Shown piece after piece: positions 32,837-42,174 of a stretch of DNA of 64,000 bases (positions are counted from its first letter, which is position 1; each line of letters opens with the position of its first letter). Position numbers and translations under genes: made by a program. The DNA is taken from positions 646,982 through 710,981 of the forward strand of contig CANMRT010000001.1 of the NCBI GenBank assembly GCA_947500415.1. Reading direction: 5' to 3'. Below the pieces are notes generated by a model. The model searched no databases, was not told where the DNA came from, and saw only the letters and a program-made list of their open reading frames with translations. Source of the stretch: an uncultured Roseicyclus sp. Lineage in GTDB: Bacteria; Pseudomonadota; Alphaproteobacteria; Rhodobacterales; Rhodobacteraceae.

Positions 32837-33898
32837 CTATCCGGCGCGCAGGGACACGCCGCTGTCGGTGTCGAACAGATGCGCATCGGTGCCGGATAGC
32901 CCCAGGGTGATTTTGTCCCCGGCCTTGGGTGGTGTGCGGCCCGGCGCGGTTGCGATAATTTCGGAGCCGTCGACGTCGACATAAACAAGTGTCTCGGACC
33001 CAAGCGGTTCGGCGACGGTGACCGTGCCTGCCAATACGTCGCCTTCGTTGGTTTTCAGATCCTCCGGTCGCAGGCCGAATGTCACCTCGCGCCCTTCGGC
33101 AATCGACAAATCGGGCATTGATACCTTGGCCCCGTTCCACAGACGCACGCCGGAACTGGTGCCGGTGGCTGACATCAGGTTCATGGCTGGCGCACCGATG
33201 AATTGGGCAACGAAGGTGTTGGCGGGCGCGTGGTAGACCTCAGCCGGGGTGCCGATCTGCTGAATGTGGCCGTCTTTCATGATGACGATCCGGTCGGCGA
33301 GCGTCATCGCCTCAACCTGATCATGGGTCACGAAGATCATCATCTTGCCGACGCGAGTATGCAGCTTCTTGATCTCAAGCCGCATCTGCGTGCGCAGTTG
33401 GGCGTCGAGGTTGCTGAGCGGCTCATCAAAAAGGAACACCGCCGGATCGCGCACCATCGCGCGGCCAATGGCGACACGCTGACGTTGCCCGCCGGAGAGT
33501 TGCGAGGGCTTGCGTTCCAGAAGTTCCGTCATGCCAAGGGTCGCGGCAACTTCATCAATGCGCGCGTTCTTATCAGCTTTGGAGAGTTTGGCGGTTTTGA
33601 GCCCGAACCCGATATTTCGGCGCACCGACATATGCGGGTAGATCGCGTAGTTTTGGAACACCATCGCGATATTGCGCTCTTTGGGTTCGAGGTTGTTGAC
33701 CACGCGTCCGCCAATCTCAATCTCGCCCTCCGTTACTTCCTCAAGCCCCGCAATCATGCGCAGCGTTGTTGATTTTCCGCAGCCGGACGGGCCCACAAGG
33801 ACGACAAACTCGCCCTCGGCCACATCGAGATTGATCGCATGCAGCACCTCGGTTTCGCCGTATCGCTTGACGAGGTCGCGCAAAATCAACTGGGTCAT
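32837..33898 (-). CDS. ABC transporter ATP-binding protein, CUT1/UgpC-MsmX type
   Basis: 353 aa. Walker A GPSGCGKSTTLRM, Q-loop NYAIYPHMSV, signature LSGGQRQRVAIGRAMV, Walker B AVFLFDEPLSNLDAQ and the H-loop VTHDQVEAMTLAD are intact. The C-terminal MOP/TOBE domain with GLRPEDLKTNEGDVLAG is typical of CUT1 ATPases serving sugar and polyol transporters. It is the last gene of the operon and overlaps the lyase stop by 4 bases. It powers the two permeases and the binding protein upstream. Confidence 0.95.
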   Translation of the reverse strand: MTQLILRDLVKRYGETEVLHAINLDVAEGEFVVLVGPSGCGKSTTLRMIAGLEEVTEGEIEIGGRVVNNLEPKERNIAMVFQNYAIYPHMSVRRNIGFGLKTAKLSKADKNARIDEVAATLGMTELLERKPSQLSGGQRQRVAIGRAMVRDPAVFLFDEPLSNLDAQLRTQMRLEIKKLHTRVGKMMIFVTHDQVEAMTLADRIVIMKDGHIQQIGTPAEVYHAPANTFVAQFIGAPAMNLMSATGTSSGVRLWNGAKVSMPDLSIAEGREVTFGLRPEDLKTNEGDVLAGTVTVAEPLGSETLVYVDVDGSEIIATAPGRTPPKAGDKITLGLSGTDAHLFDTDSGVSLRAG

Positions 33899-35382
33899 TT
33901 AGAGCCTTTCAGGGTCTGGAATGCCTCGGCAAGCTGGGTGCTGGCCGCATCCCGGCGTGCAAGGCGCGCGTCTCGGTCAGCAATCAGCGTGGCGAGGGTG
34001 TCGGCATATCCGTCAAACGCCGCATCTAGGGCTACCGGGGCAGGCCCGCCGATCCGGTCACGGCGGTTGACGAATGTGCGGGCGTCGACGGCTTCCGCGA
34101 AGCTCTCCTCGGTAAGAGTGGACGCGCGGTCGGCGATCTTGGCGAAAGCCGCTGCAAAGGCGGAATAGCCCTGTTTCAGGGGCGCGCCATCGGCAATCAC
34201 AGCGCGCGCGGTATGGGCTGCAATCTCATGGGCCTGCCGGAAGCTGAGCCCCTCTGCACGGACCAATGTATCGGCCAGTTCAGTGATAGTGATACACGCG
34301 GCGTCGGACGTTTTTGCGACACGCTTTGCATTGATCGAACAGGCGGGCAGGAACGCGGTCAATAGGTCGAGCACCCGCGCGGCGTGATCGAAAGCCCCGT
34401 AGCCTGCCTGCTGCACCTCCCCCTCGCTGTCATTCATGTCGGTGAAGGGTGTGTTGTGCATCGTGTTGACGATCACATCGCAGCGCCCGGCAGCAACGGA
34501 GGCGAGGTGGCGCAGGTGTTCGATAGGCACGGGGTTGCGCTTTTGCGGCATGATGGAGCTGATCTGCACAAGGCTGCGTGGGACGTGCAGTTGCCCGACC
34601 TCAAAGGCGGACCAGAACGCCATATCCTGCACGACGCGGCCCAGATGGATCATCGGCAGTTTCAGCGCGGAGTAGAGGCCGGTGACGTAATCCACTGACG
34701 CGATGCAGCCGTAGGCGTTCGCTTTGGGCTGGGCGAAGCCAAGCAGGTCAGCCATACGGTCGCGGTCGATGGGAAAGCCGCTGGTGGTGATGGCCGCCGC
34801 CCCCATGGGGCAGAGGTCGAGTGGCGCGATGGCGGCATCAAACCTGCGGGCGTCGGACAACAGGACTTCGATGGCGGCGGCGAGGTAGTGACCGAATGTC
34901 GAAGGCTGCGCCGGTTGCCCGTGGGTGTAGGCCACAATCAACGTGTCGCGTTCCGCGCGGGCCTTGGCCAGCAGCGCCTCCGCTAGTCGCAACATCCGCG
35001 CCAATGTTTCCTCGGCCCGCTCCCGCAGGGCCATCTTGAACTGCGTGTGGTCCATGTCGTTGCGGGACCGTGCCGTATGGAGTGCGCCGCCCAGATCACC
35101 CAGCCGCGACTTCAGCTCCGCCTCCACAAGGAAGAACCAATCCTCATGCTCGCCGGTATAGGTTAGCGCGTCGCGGTCGGTCTCTTGCGCGATCTGGTCG
35201 AGCGTTTTGGCGAGCGTCGCGCCATCCGTGGTGGAGAGAATGCCCGTTTCCACCAGCATCACCAAATGGGCGCGGTTGATCGTGTCCATGTGGTCGGCGA
35301 AGTGGGTCTTCACGCCCTCAAAAAGCGGCGCAAGCACCGTGTCCCGATACGTCGGGTCCGGGAAAACCGACGTATCCGTCAT
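33895..35382 (-). CDS. Argininosuccinate-lyase-family C-N lyase inside an ABC operon
   Basis: 495 aa; the fumarase/ASL superfamily signature SSIMPQKRNPVPIEHLR is intact near residue 280, with the region HTARSRNDMDHTQF near residue 103 and TSGFPIDRD. The family splits C-N or C-O bonds of an aspartate or succinyl adduct and releases fumarate. Its position, overlapping both the permease and ATPase genes of a CUT1 transporter by 4 bases each, makes arginine biosynthesis an unlikely role. More likely it cleaves the imported compound, for example an aminopolycarboxylate such as EDDS, for which ASL-family lyases are known. The substrate is inferred. Confidence 0.75.
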   Translation of the reverse strand: MTDTSVFPDPTYRDTVLAPLFEGVKTHFADHMDTINRAHLVMLVETGILSTTDGATLAKTLDQIAQETDRDALTYTGEHEDWFFLVEAELKSRLGDLGGALHTARSRNDMDHTQFKMALRERAEETLARMLRLAEALLAKARAERDTLIVAYTHGQPAQPSTFGHYLAAAIEVLLSDARRFDAAIAPLDLCPMGAAAITTSGFPIDRDRMADLLGFAQPKANAYGCIASVDYVTGLYSALKLPMIHLGRVVQDMAFWSAFEVGQLHVPRSLVQISSIMPQKRNPVPIEHLRHLASVAAGRCDVIVNTMHNTPFTDMNDSEGEVQQAGYGAFDHAARVLDLLTAFLPACSINAKRVAKTSDAACITITELADTLVRAEGLSFRQAHEIAAHTARAVIADGAPLKQGYSAFAAAFAKIADRASTLTEESFAEAVDARTFVNRRDRIGGPAPVALDAAFDGYADTLATLIADRDARLARRDAASTQLAEAFQTLKGSK

Positions 35383-36263
35383 CCTTTAAGCCCCGCCATA
35401 ACCACGCCACGGATGATGAAGCGCTGGAAGATCAGGAAGAAGATTAGCGTCGGCAGTGTCGAGATGGCCGCGCCGGTCATGATCAGCTCCCACGCGACAT
35501 CGGCTTCATCCCCGAAGGAGGATAGACCCACGGGCAAGGTGTAGAGGTCCGAAGACGTGGTCACGATCAGTGGCCAAAGGAACGCCGTCCAGTTGCCGAG
35601 GAAGATGAAGATCGCAAGGGCTGCCAGGGCAGGGCGGACCATGGGCATCGCCACCTGCCACCAGATCTGGAATTCGTTGAGGCCGTCGATGCGCGCAGCC
35701 TCTAGGAAGTCATCCGGTACCGTCTCAAAGAATTGCTTCATCAGGAAAACGCCGAACGCCGTCATCAGGCCGGGGAACATGATGCCCCAATAGCTGTCCA
35801 ACCAGCCCAACTGCTGGCTCATCATATACCACGGGATCACCAGCATCTCGGTCGGGATCATCAGGGTCGAGAGGATCGCGATGAAGACGATGTAGCGGCC
35901 CCGGAATTTGAATTTGCACAGGACGTAACCCACAAGGCTGTCGAAGAAGAGCGCCGAAAGCGTGGTGATCGTCGCGATGATCAGCGAGTTGAGGAACCAA
36001 CCGAAGAAACGTCCGTCCTCCAGCACGTAGGTGTAGTTCTCCAACGTCGGCTCTTCCGGGATCAGACCCAGATTGTAGACCTCCCACGGCCATTTCATCG
36101 AGGTGGAGATCATGTAGGCCAACGGCATGACCATCAGGATGCCGCCGCCAAACAACAGCGCCCACCGGATGAACTGAGCCATATTGCGTTTGCGTGGCCG
36201 TGCCTCGGCCTTCAGCAGGCTGTCGGAACTGGCGCGGATGGCAAGATCGTCGGTCGCGGCCAT
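35379..36263 (-). CDS. ABC transporter permease, MalG type
   Basis: 294 aa with six membrane helices. N-terminal cytoplasmic segment followed by LLFGGGILMVMPLAYMISTS; the EAA loop near residue 190 reads EAARIDGLNEFQIWWQVAMP, which docks on the ATPase. It forms the second half of the membrane channel. Start ATG at 36263, 4 bases after the upstream permease's stop, and ATGA overlap with the lyase gene. Confidence 0.93.
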   Translation of the reverse strand: MAATDDLAIRASSDSLLKAEARPRKRNMAQFIRWALLFGGGILMVMPLAYMISTSMKWPWEVYNLGLIPEEPTLENYTYVLEDGRFFGWFLNSLIIATITTLSALFFDSLVGYVLCKFKFRGRYIVFIAILSTLMIPTEMLVIPWYMMSQQLGWLDSYWGIMFPGLMTAFGVFLMKQFFETVPDDFLEAARIDGLNEFQIWWQVAMPMVRPALAALAIFIFLGNWTAFLWPLIVTTSSDLYTLPVGLSSFGDEADVAWELIMTGAAISTLPTLIFFLIFQRFIIRGVVMAGLKG

Positions 36264-36266
36264 GGT

Positions 36267-37208
36267 CTAACGATCCCTCAAAAGGCGAAGCTGGATCAGG
36301 CTAACGATCAGCAGGATCGTGAACAGCACCACGGTTTGCGCCGCCGCATAGCCCATATCGAAGCTGGAAAAGGCGGTCTGATAGATCATCAAGACCAGAG
36401 GTTTGGTGGAGTTTAGCGGGCCGCCGGGATTGGCGGTGGTCATGTTGAAAACGTGATCGAAAATGCGCAGGAACCCGATGGAACTGAGCACGACGATGAA
36501 CACGATTGTGGGCCTCAGCAGGGGTAGGGTGATTTCCCACAGGACCGTCCATGTCGAGACGCCATCAATCTCAGCCGCCTCATAAAACGTGCGCGGGATG
36601 GCGCGCAGACCGGCCATGAAGATGATGATCTGAAAGCCAAGCCCGGCCCAGATGGCGGGCGCGAGGATTGAGGGCAGCGCGTTGGTGGTGCTGTCCAGGA
36701 AGTCGATCTGCGAAATCCCGAAGGTCGCCAGCCAGTTGTTGAAAAGCCCAATCGGCACGTCCTGGTAGAACCAGCGCCAGACCCACGCCATCGCCACGGC
36801 AGAGGTCATGAACGGCACGAAATAAAGTGCGCGGATCGTGCCATGCATGAAGCGCACCTTGTCGAGGTGGTAAGCAATGATGAACGAGATCACGAGGCTG
36901 ATGGGCGTGCCGAGAAGCAGGTAAACAAAGGTGTTTCGAAACACCTGCCAAAAGACCGGATCGGAAAAGAGCGTTCGGTAGTTTTCCAGCCCGACCCAGG
37001 ACCGGTCGCCCAAAAGGTTCCATTCCTGAAGTGACAGAACCATCGCGTTCCCCGTCGGATAGAAACGGATCACGACGTAGAACAGGATCGGCACGGCAAG
37101 GAACGTCCAGGCCCACAACGTCCGCTTCTGCCCGATGCTCAACCGGGCATAAAGGCCGCGCCGGGCAGTGTTTTGGCGCGCCGTGTCAGGGGAGGAGATG
37201 CTTGCCAC
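36267..37208 (-). CDS. ABC transporter permease, MalF type
   Basis: The start is uncertain. A GTG at 37208 follows AAGGCCAAGGA and gives about 313 aa; an ATG at 37271 without a clear ribosome site would add 21 residues. Six membrane helices; first one RTLWAWTFLAVPILFYVVI. The EAA loop is AAEIDGVSTWTVLWEITLPLLRP. It pairs with the MalG-type permease next to it. Three bases separate the two genes. Confidence 0.9.
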   Translation of the reverse strand: MASISSPDTARQNTARRGLYARLSIGQKRTLWAWTFLAVPILFYVVIRFYPTGNAMVLSLQEWNLLGDRSWVGLENYRTLFSDPVFWQVFRNTFVYLLLGTPISLVISFIIAYHLDKVRFMHGTIRALYFVPFMTSAVAMAWVWRWFYQDVPIGLFNNWLATFGISQIDFLDSTTNALPSILAPAIWAGLGFQIIIFMAGLRAIPRTFYEAAEIDGVSTWTVLWEITLPLLRPTIVFIVVLSSIGFLRIFDHVFNMTTANPGGPLNSTKPLVLMIYQTAFSSFDMGYAAAQTVVLFTILLIVSLIQLRLLRDR

Positions 37209-37305
37209 GGATCCTTGGCCTTGTTGGTTGAGGGAGGTCTGGACGGTGGTGGCCCGGGCCCGTCCGCACATGATGGCGGGCCCGGGACAGTCTCAGCGGA
37301 TCAGA

Positions 37306-38565
37306 TCATTCGCCAAAGTAATCATCAAGGATCGTCTGTTCAGCCTCTGCCGCGATGCTCAGGCTTTCGCCTGGATCCATGTCTTGCAGCTGCACCCGTT
37401 CGATCATGTCGACCAGAACCTGACGTTGCGCGGATTCATCGGCGAAGAAGGTGGTGTTGGCGTATTCCAGACCGCGGATGAAGGGGCCGAAGACCTCATC
37501 ATTTGCGTTTTCTTCGGTCATGCCTACCTCAACACGGGCTGGCAATTCGCCCACAGTGTCGAGCCAGATCTGCATCGCTTCGGGTGAGGTGATGTATTCC
37601 ATGAACAACACCGCCGCATCATATTCCGGGCCCTCCGCGGACGAGGTAATCGCGTTCACCCAATACGAGGAATAGTTCGACTGCGTGCCGTCGTTTGTGG
37701 CCGGAAGCTCGGTCACGCCCCATTGCAGGCCGCGCTCGCCGTTCAGGGCACCGATGCGGAACGAGCCGTCGATATGGAACGCGGCGCGTCCGCCGCGGAA
37801 GGCTGCCTGCGGCTCATCCATGAAGCCCGATTGCGTCACGCCTTGCTCTTCCAGACCAAGGTAGAAATCAAGCGCCGCGCGCCCTTCCTCGGTGTCGTAA
37901 TTCACGGTGCGGTAATCATCGAGATAGGGCTCACCCCCCATCTGGCGGATCAGAACCTCGCGGAACCAATGGTGGTCTTGCGCGGTCATGCCCGTGGTCA
38001 GGCCAACTTGCGTGATATTGCCTGCGCCATCGCGCTCGGTGGTGGCCTCGGCGGCCGCGACAAGCTCATCCAGCGTGGTTGGGACTTCTACGCCAGCCCC
38101 CTCCAGAATGCGTTCGTTGTAAAACAGCGCCAGGGACCGGACGGCTGTGGGCAGCGCGTAGTAGGCGCCATCCCGCTCCATCGCGCCGACCATCGGGAAG
38201 AATTCCGCTTCAACCATCTCGGGCGAGAATGTGTCGGTTGGCAGGGGCTGGATCAGCCCTTCGTCGATGTAGTCGTTCAGCCAGCCGTAAAACAACTGCA
38301 CGACATCGGGGCCTTCGCCCGACGGGACGGCAACGGCGGTTCGGGTGCGGTAGTCGGCGTAGGGGAAGTGGGTCATTTCCACGTTGATGTTGGGATTGGC
38401 GGCTTCAAACCCTGCGATCAATTCCTCCATCGCGTTCACGCGCGCCTCGAAGAAATACTGCCAATATTCGATTGTGACCTCCTGGGCGGAGGCGCTGCCA
38501 GCGGCGCTCAGCGCAGCGGCGGAGGTGGCGAGGGCAGCAAGCGCAGTTCGAAATGGACGGTGCAT
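37306..38565 (-). CDS. ABC transporter solute-binding protein, CUT1 family
   Basis: 419 aa with signal peptide MHRPFRTALAALATSAAALS ending near ASAQ. The mature protein has EVTIEYWQYFFEARVNAMEE and GPDVVQLFYGWLNDYIDEG, followed by many aromatic residues suited to stacking on a sugar-like ring. No lipobox Cys, so it should be a free periplasmic protein. First gene of a five-gene minus-strand operon and divergent from a ROK repressor, which probably controls it. Confidence 0.92.
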   Translation of the reverse strand: MHRPFRTALAALATSAAALSAAGSASAQEVTIEYWQYFFEARVNAMEELIAGFEAANPNINVEMTHFPYADYRTRTAVAVPSGEGPDVVQLFYGWLNDYIDEGLIQPLPTDTFSPEMVEAEFFPMVGAMERDGAYYALPTAVRSLALFYNERILEGAGVEVPTTLDELVAAAEATTERDGAGNITQVGLTTGMTAQDHHWFREVLIRQMGGEPYLDDYRTVNYDTEEGRAALDFYLGLEEQGVTQSGFMDEPQAAFRGGRAAFHIDGSFRIGALNGERGLQWGVTELPATNDGTQSNYSSYWVNAITSSAEGPEYDAAVLFMEYITSPEAMQIWLDTVGELPARVEVGMTEENANDEVFGPFIRGLEYANTTFFADESAQRQVLVDMIERVQLQDMDPGESLSIAAEAEQTILDDYFGE

Positions 38566-38627
38566 GAGGTGTCTCCCTGAAGTCGATTGTGTGAGGTGGC
38601 CTGTTTGCGTGTCAAAGGCCTTATGGG

Positions 38628-38647
38628 AACGCTAGCGCAGCAGCGTT
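38628..38647. promoter_or_regulatory. Inverted repeat in the ROK/ABC divergent region, candidate operator
   Basis: AACGCT and AGCGTT arms flank an 8-base centre (AGCGCAGC). The site is 32 bases before the ROK gene and 62 bases before the binding-protein gene, which suits a regulator acting on both. Confidence 0.4.
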
Positions 38648-38679
38648 GAGCTATCAAGTGAGTTGAGTTAATCGGAGGT

Positions 38680-39849
38680 ATGGCCCAAGTTTCTAGCCCC
38701 GCCGGATCAAATGCTGAACGCAGCCGTCTCTATAATCGTGGGATGGTGCTGGATCATTTGCGTCGTCAGGGTGAAGCGGGCCGGGCCGAGATTGCACGTG
38801 CATCTGGCCTGAGCACGCAAGCGGTCAGCAACATTATCGCCGATCTGATGAAGGACGGATGGGTGATCGAGACCGGGCGTCGCGTCGGCCTGAGGGGACA
38901 GCCTGCCGTGACTTATGCCATCCGCTGTGACGCGGGCGCGGCCCTGGGGTTAGAGATCAGGCCCGATGCCGTTCTGGCCGCCTGGATCGATATCGGCGGG
39001 CAGGTTTTGCACACCGAGCGCATCGCATTGCCGAGCGCCACGCCGGACGAAGTTGTGCCGATTGTCGCGACTTTGCCAGATCGCGGAACGAAGGCGGGGA
39101 TCGTCGCAACCTCCGTGATCGGGGCAGGCATTGTGATGCCGAACCCCATCGGCGCGGTCAGCCTTGATGAGTTGTCGACGGAGTTGCCGGGCTGGCAAAG
39201 CACTGATCCGCAAGACGTTCTGGGCGCGGCCCTTGGTCTGCCGGTCACGGTCGAAAACGACGCAAACGCCGCCGCAATGGCGCAGCGCGTGTTGGGCCCT
39301 GCCCATGACATGGGCACCTTCGCTTGCCTCTATTTCGGGAACGGGCTTGGGCTTGGGCTGGTGACCGAGGGGGCCTTGTATCGCGGGGCTTTCGGCAACG
39401 CGGGTGAGATCGGGAACATCATGGTTTCGCATCCCTCCGGTGTTCGGCGGTTGGAAGACGTTGCGGGACGCGTGGCCTTGGTGCGTGCTTTGCAGACCGA
39501 CGGTATCGTCGCGGAAACTGTGGATGATCTGGCCGAGCAGCAACGCGAGCGGCCGCGGGCTTACACCATTTGGCTGGCCCAGGCCACTGACGCGCTAGGG
39601 CAGGCGGTTCAGGTCCTCGAAAACCTGTTCGACCCCGAAGCGATCCTTCTGGCCGGGGCCATGCCTGCCACGATCCTTGAGGAATTGGTGGCCGAAATTG
39701 CTTTGTCCGACCATTCGGTGGCCCACCGCCCAAACCGCAAACATCCACGTCTGATCGCCGCGGGGGCAGGGCGCATGACCGCCACCTTCGGGGCGGCCGC
39801 ATTGGTGGTGAACGCCGCGCTGTCCCCCCGTCTTATCGCCACCCACTAG
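38680..39849 (+). CDS. ROK family transcriptional regulator
   Basis: 389 aa. N-terminal winged helix: LDHLRRQGEAGRAEIARASGLSTQAVSNIIADL. The sugar-kinase-like ROK part has VENDANAAAMAQRVLG and YFGNGLGLGL, where a kinase has a G-x-G-x-G phosphate loop; the residues GNAGEIGNIMVSHPSG follow. The zinc-binding Cys cluster (CxCGxxGC) is not evident, so it may not bind zinc. It senses a sugar or sugar derivative in the family and is divergent from the CUT1 operon, probably its repressor. Followed by the PIG-L gene after 12 bases. Confidence 0.9.
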   Translation: MAQVSSPAGSNAERSRLYNRGMVLDHLRRQGEAGRAEIARASGLSTQAVSNIIADLMKDGWVIETGRRVGLRGQPAVTYAIRCDAGAALGLEIRPDAVLAAWIDIGGQVLHTERIALPSATPDEVVPIVATLPDRGTKAGIVATSVIGAGIVMPNPIGAVSLDELSTELPGWQSTDPQDVLGAALGLPVTVENDANAAAMAQRVLGPAHDMGTFACLYFGNGLGLGLVTEGALYRGAFGNAGEIGNIMVSHPSGVRRLEDVAGRVALVRALQTDGIVAETVDDLAEQQRERPRAYTIWLAQATDALGQAVQVLENLFDPEAILLAGAMPATILEELVAEIALSDHSVAHRPNRKHPRLIAAGAGRMTATFGAAALVVNAALSPRLIATH

Positions 39850-39861
39850 GAGCCGCCCAAG

Positions 39862-42174
39862 ATGCCAAATCCGACTCAGACCCGCATCCTGACAGAGGCG
39901 CATGATCCACTGGTCGCGCGCCTGTGGCGAGCGATGGCCGGGTTGCGCTCAGTCGTGGGCTTCATGAATACGGGCGCCCACCCGGATGATGAGACCAGCG
40001 CGATGCTTGCCGCGTTGTGGCTGCGCGACGGGGTCAACCTGTCTTACGCGTGCTCCACCCGGGGCGAAGGCGGGCAGAACGACATCGGCACCGAAAGCGG
40101 CAGTGATCTGGGCACCCTGCGCACGGCTGAGATGGAGCGTGCCGCAGAGGTGCTCGACATGCGCCTTTACTGGCACGGGCAGGCGGCGGACGACACGATC
40201 AGCGATTTCCGTTTCTCGAAGTCCGGGGTCGAGACAATGGGCATCTGGGGACGTGATCGCCTGATAGAGCGTTTTGTTCATATCGTGCGAACTGAGCGGC
40301 CTGATGTGATCTGCCCGACGTTTCTGGATATCCCCGGTCAGCACGGCCATCACCGCGCAATGACCGAGGCCGCCCATGATGTGATCGCGCTGGCAGGTGA
40401 CCCCACCTATGCGGGGTGCGATTTGCCCGCATGGCAGGTCTCAAAGCTTTACCTGCCTGCATTCTCTGGCGCGGGTGGTGCGTATGACGACGAGGTGCCG
40501 CCACCACCCGCAACCGTGACTGTTGCTGCCAAAGGCGGTGATCCGATGCTTGGGATGTCATATGAGCGGATCGGCCAATGGTCGCGGCATTTCCATCGGA
40601 CGCAAGGCATGGGCCGTTGGGTCGCCGCCGGGGAGGAACGGGATTGGCCGCTGCACCTCGCGTGGTCAGCGGTGGGCGACGACACCGGCCATGTGATCGA
40701 CAACCTGCCGCAAGACCTGGGCGCGATTGGTCTGATTGAGGCGCAATCTGCAATCGAAGAATGCTGTGGATCGTTCCCGGACTTGGCCGCGGTGCGCTTC
40801 GCCGCCACACGCGCCTTCGCGGCTTTGCAGGCCGCCAATGTGCCCGAAGAACACGCCCACCGCGTGGCCCGAAAACAGGCGCAGCTGGCGCGCGTTATAC
40901 GGCTGGCCTCTGGCGTCGACGCCCGCGCGCGGCCCGAACGGGCGATGATCTCTCCCGGTGAGGACGTGGCGGTGACGGTTGAGTTGGACGCCGGTATCGC
41001 AGAGGTGACGACACGCTTGGTGCCGGGTGTCGGACTTGTGGCAAGCGAGACCGGGCTCTCTGCCAAGTCTGACGCTCCTGCCACAGACCCCTATCCCGAC
41101 AGCTACGACCCACTGGTCCCCCGCGCTCCGGCTCTGTCTGTCACCACAACAATCGATGACATCACATCCGCCACCAGCGTTGCGTTGGAGACGCCTCTGC
41201 TGATCCTCCCCAACCCCCGCGCGCGATTGTCGGAGACGTCGGCTTTCGTTAACCTCTCGGCGCAGGTGGGGGAGGTAACCCTAACCGTTGATGATCGAAG
41301 CGCGGGCGACATGGCCTTCGACCTTCCCGACGGGTGGACCCAGCGTTGGCAAGGCAGCGAGGTCACGCTGATCCCGCCAGCTGACGTCCCGCCGGGTTTG
41401 CACCATGTCCCTTTGACCATCGACGGTGCGCCTGCCTTCACCACGCGCCTGATCACCCACGACCATGTGCCCTTGCGCCTGAACCACAGCCCCGCAGTCC
41501 TGACGGTGCGACTGGCTGAAGTTGCGCTACCCGCCGCACGGATCGCCTACGTCGGCGCAGGAAACGACCGAGTGGTGAAATGGCTGGTCGAGGCCGGTTT
41601 TGATGTGGTCGAACTGGACGATACCGACCTTGGCCGACCTGACCCATTCGCAAATTTCGACACCGTTCTAGTTGGTGTCTTCGCCTATCGGTTCCGCGCG
41701 GCGCTTGCCCCGTTGACCGAAGGTCTCAATGCCTGGGTTGCGGCAGGTGGTAACCTCGTTACCCTCTACCATCGGCCTTGGGACAACTGGGATCCCGAAA
41801 GCACGCCGCCCGCGCGGATCGAGATTGGCCAACCATCGTTGCGGTGGCGGATCACAAACGCGCAGGCCCAGGTGACGACACTGGCCGAGCAGCACCCCGT
41901 TCTGACCAGCCCCAATCAGATCACATCCGATGATTGGAACGGCTGGCAAAAGGAACGCGGGCTCTACTTCGCCAAAGGTTGGGACCCGGTCTATACGCCG
42001 ATCCTGCGGATGGCAGACCCTGAAGAACAGCCGCTTGATGGGGGGCTTCTGGTGGGTGAGATCGGCAATGGGCGCCACATCCACGTTGCCTTGAACCTGC
42101 ACCATCAGCTGACCCAGCTGGTCCCGGGAGCCTACCGCCTGTTCGCCAACCTGCTAACGCCGCACAAAGGCTGA
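39862..42174 (+). CDS. Large PIG-L family deacetylase with C-terminal glutamine-amidotransferase-like part (770 aa)
   Basis: The N-terminal 240 residues are a PIG-L/LmbE deacetylase: NTGAHPDDETSAMLAALWLR with the zinc ligands His and Asp plus the catalytic Asp, STRGEGGQN, and GQHGHHRAM with the third ligand. The middle is beta-rich and unassigned. From about residue 550, IAYVGAGNDRVVKWLVEAGFDVVEL and AAGGNLVTLYHRPWDNWDP look like a ThuA/amidotransferase-like fold without an obvious Cys. PIG-L enzymes remove acetyl groups from amino sugars. No signal peptide is visible. It is downstream of ROK and next to a transporter gene, so it acts on a compound imported by the ABC system or on a product of it. 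Confidence 0.85.
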   Translation: MPNPTQTRILTEAHDPLVARLWRAMAGLRSVVGFMNTGAHPDDETSAMLAALWLRDGVNLSYACSTRGEGGQNDIGTESGSDLGTLRTAEMERAAEVLDMRLYWHGQAADDTISDFRFSKSGVETMGIWGRDRLIERFVHIVRTERPDVICPTFLDIPGQHGHHRAMTEAAHDVIALAGDPTYAGCDLPAWQVSKLYLPAFSGAGGAYDDEVPPPPATVTVAAKGGDPMLGMSYERIGQWSRHFHRTQGMGRWVAAGEERDWPLHLAWSAVGDDTGHVIDNLPQDLGAIGLIEAQSAIEECCGSFPDLAAVRFAATRAFAALQAANVPEEHAHRVARKQAQLARVIRLASGVDARARPERAMISPGEDVAVTVELDAGIAEVTTRLVPGVGLVASETGLSAKSDAPATDPYPDSYDPLVPRAPALSVTTTIDDITSATSVALETPLLILPNPRARLSETSAFVNLSAQVGEVTLTVDDRSAGDMAFDLPDGWTQRWQGSEVTLIPPADVPPGLHHVPLTIDGAPAFTTRLITHDHVPLRLNHSPAVLTVRLAEVALPAARIAYVGAGNDRVVKWLVEAGFDVVELDDTDLGRPDPFANFDTVLVGVFAYRFRAALAPLTEGLNAWVAAGGNLVTLYHRPWDNWDPESTPPARIEIGQPSLRWRITNAQAQVTTLAEQHPVLTSPNQITSDDWNGWQKERGLYFAKGWDPVYTPILRMADPEEQPLDGGLLVGEIGNGRHIHVALNLHHQLTQLVPGAYRLFANLLTPHKG

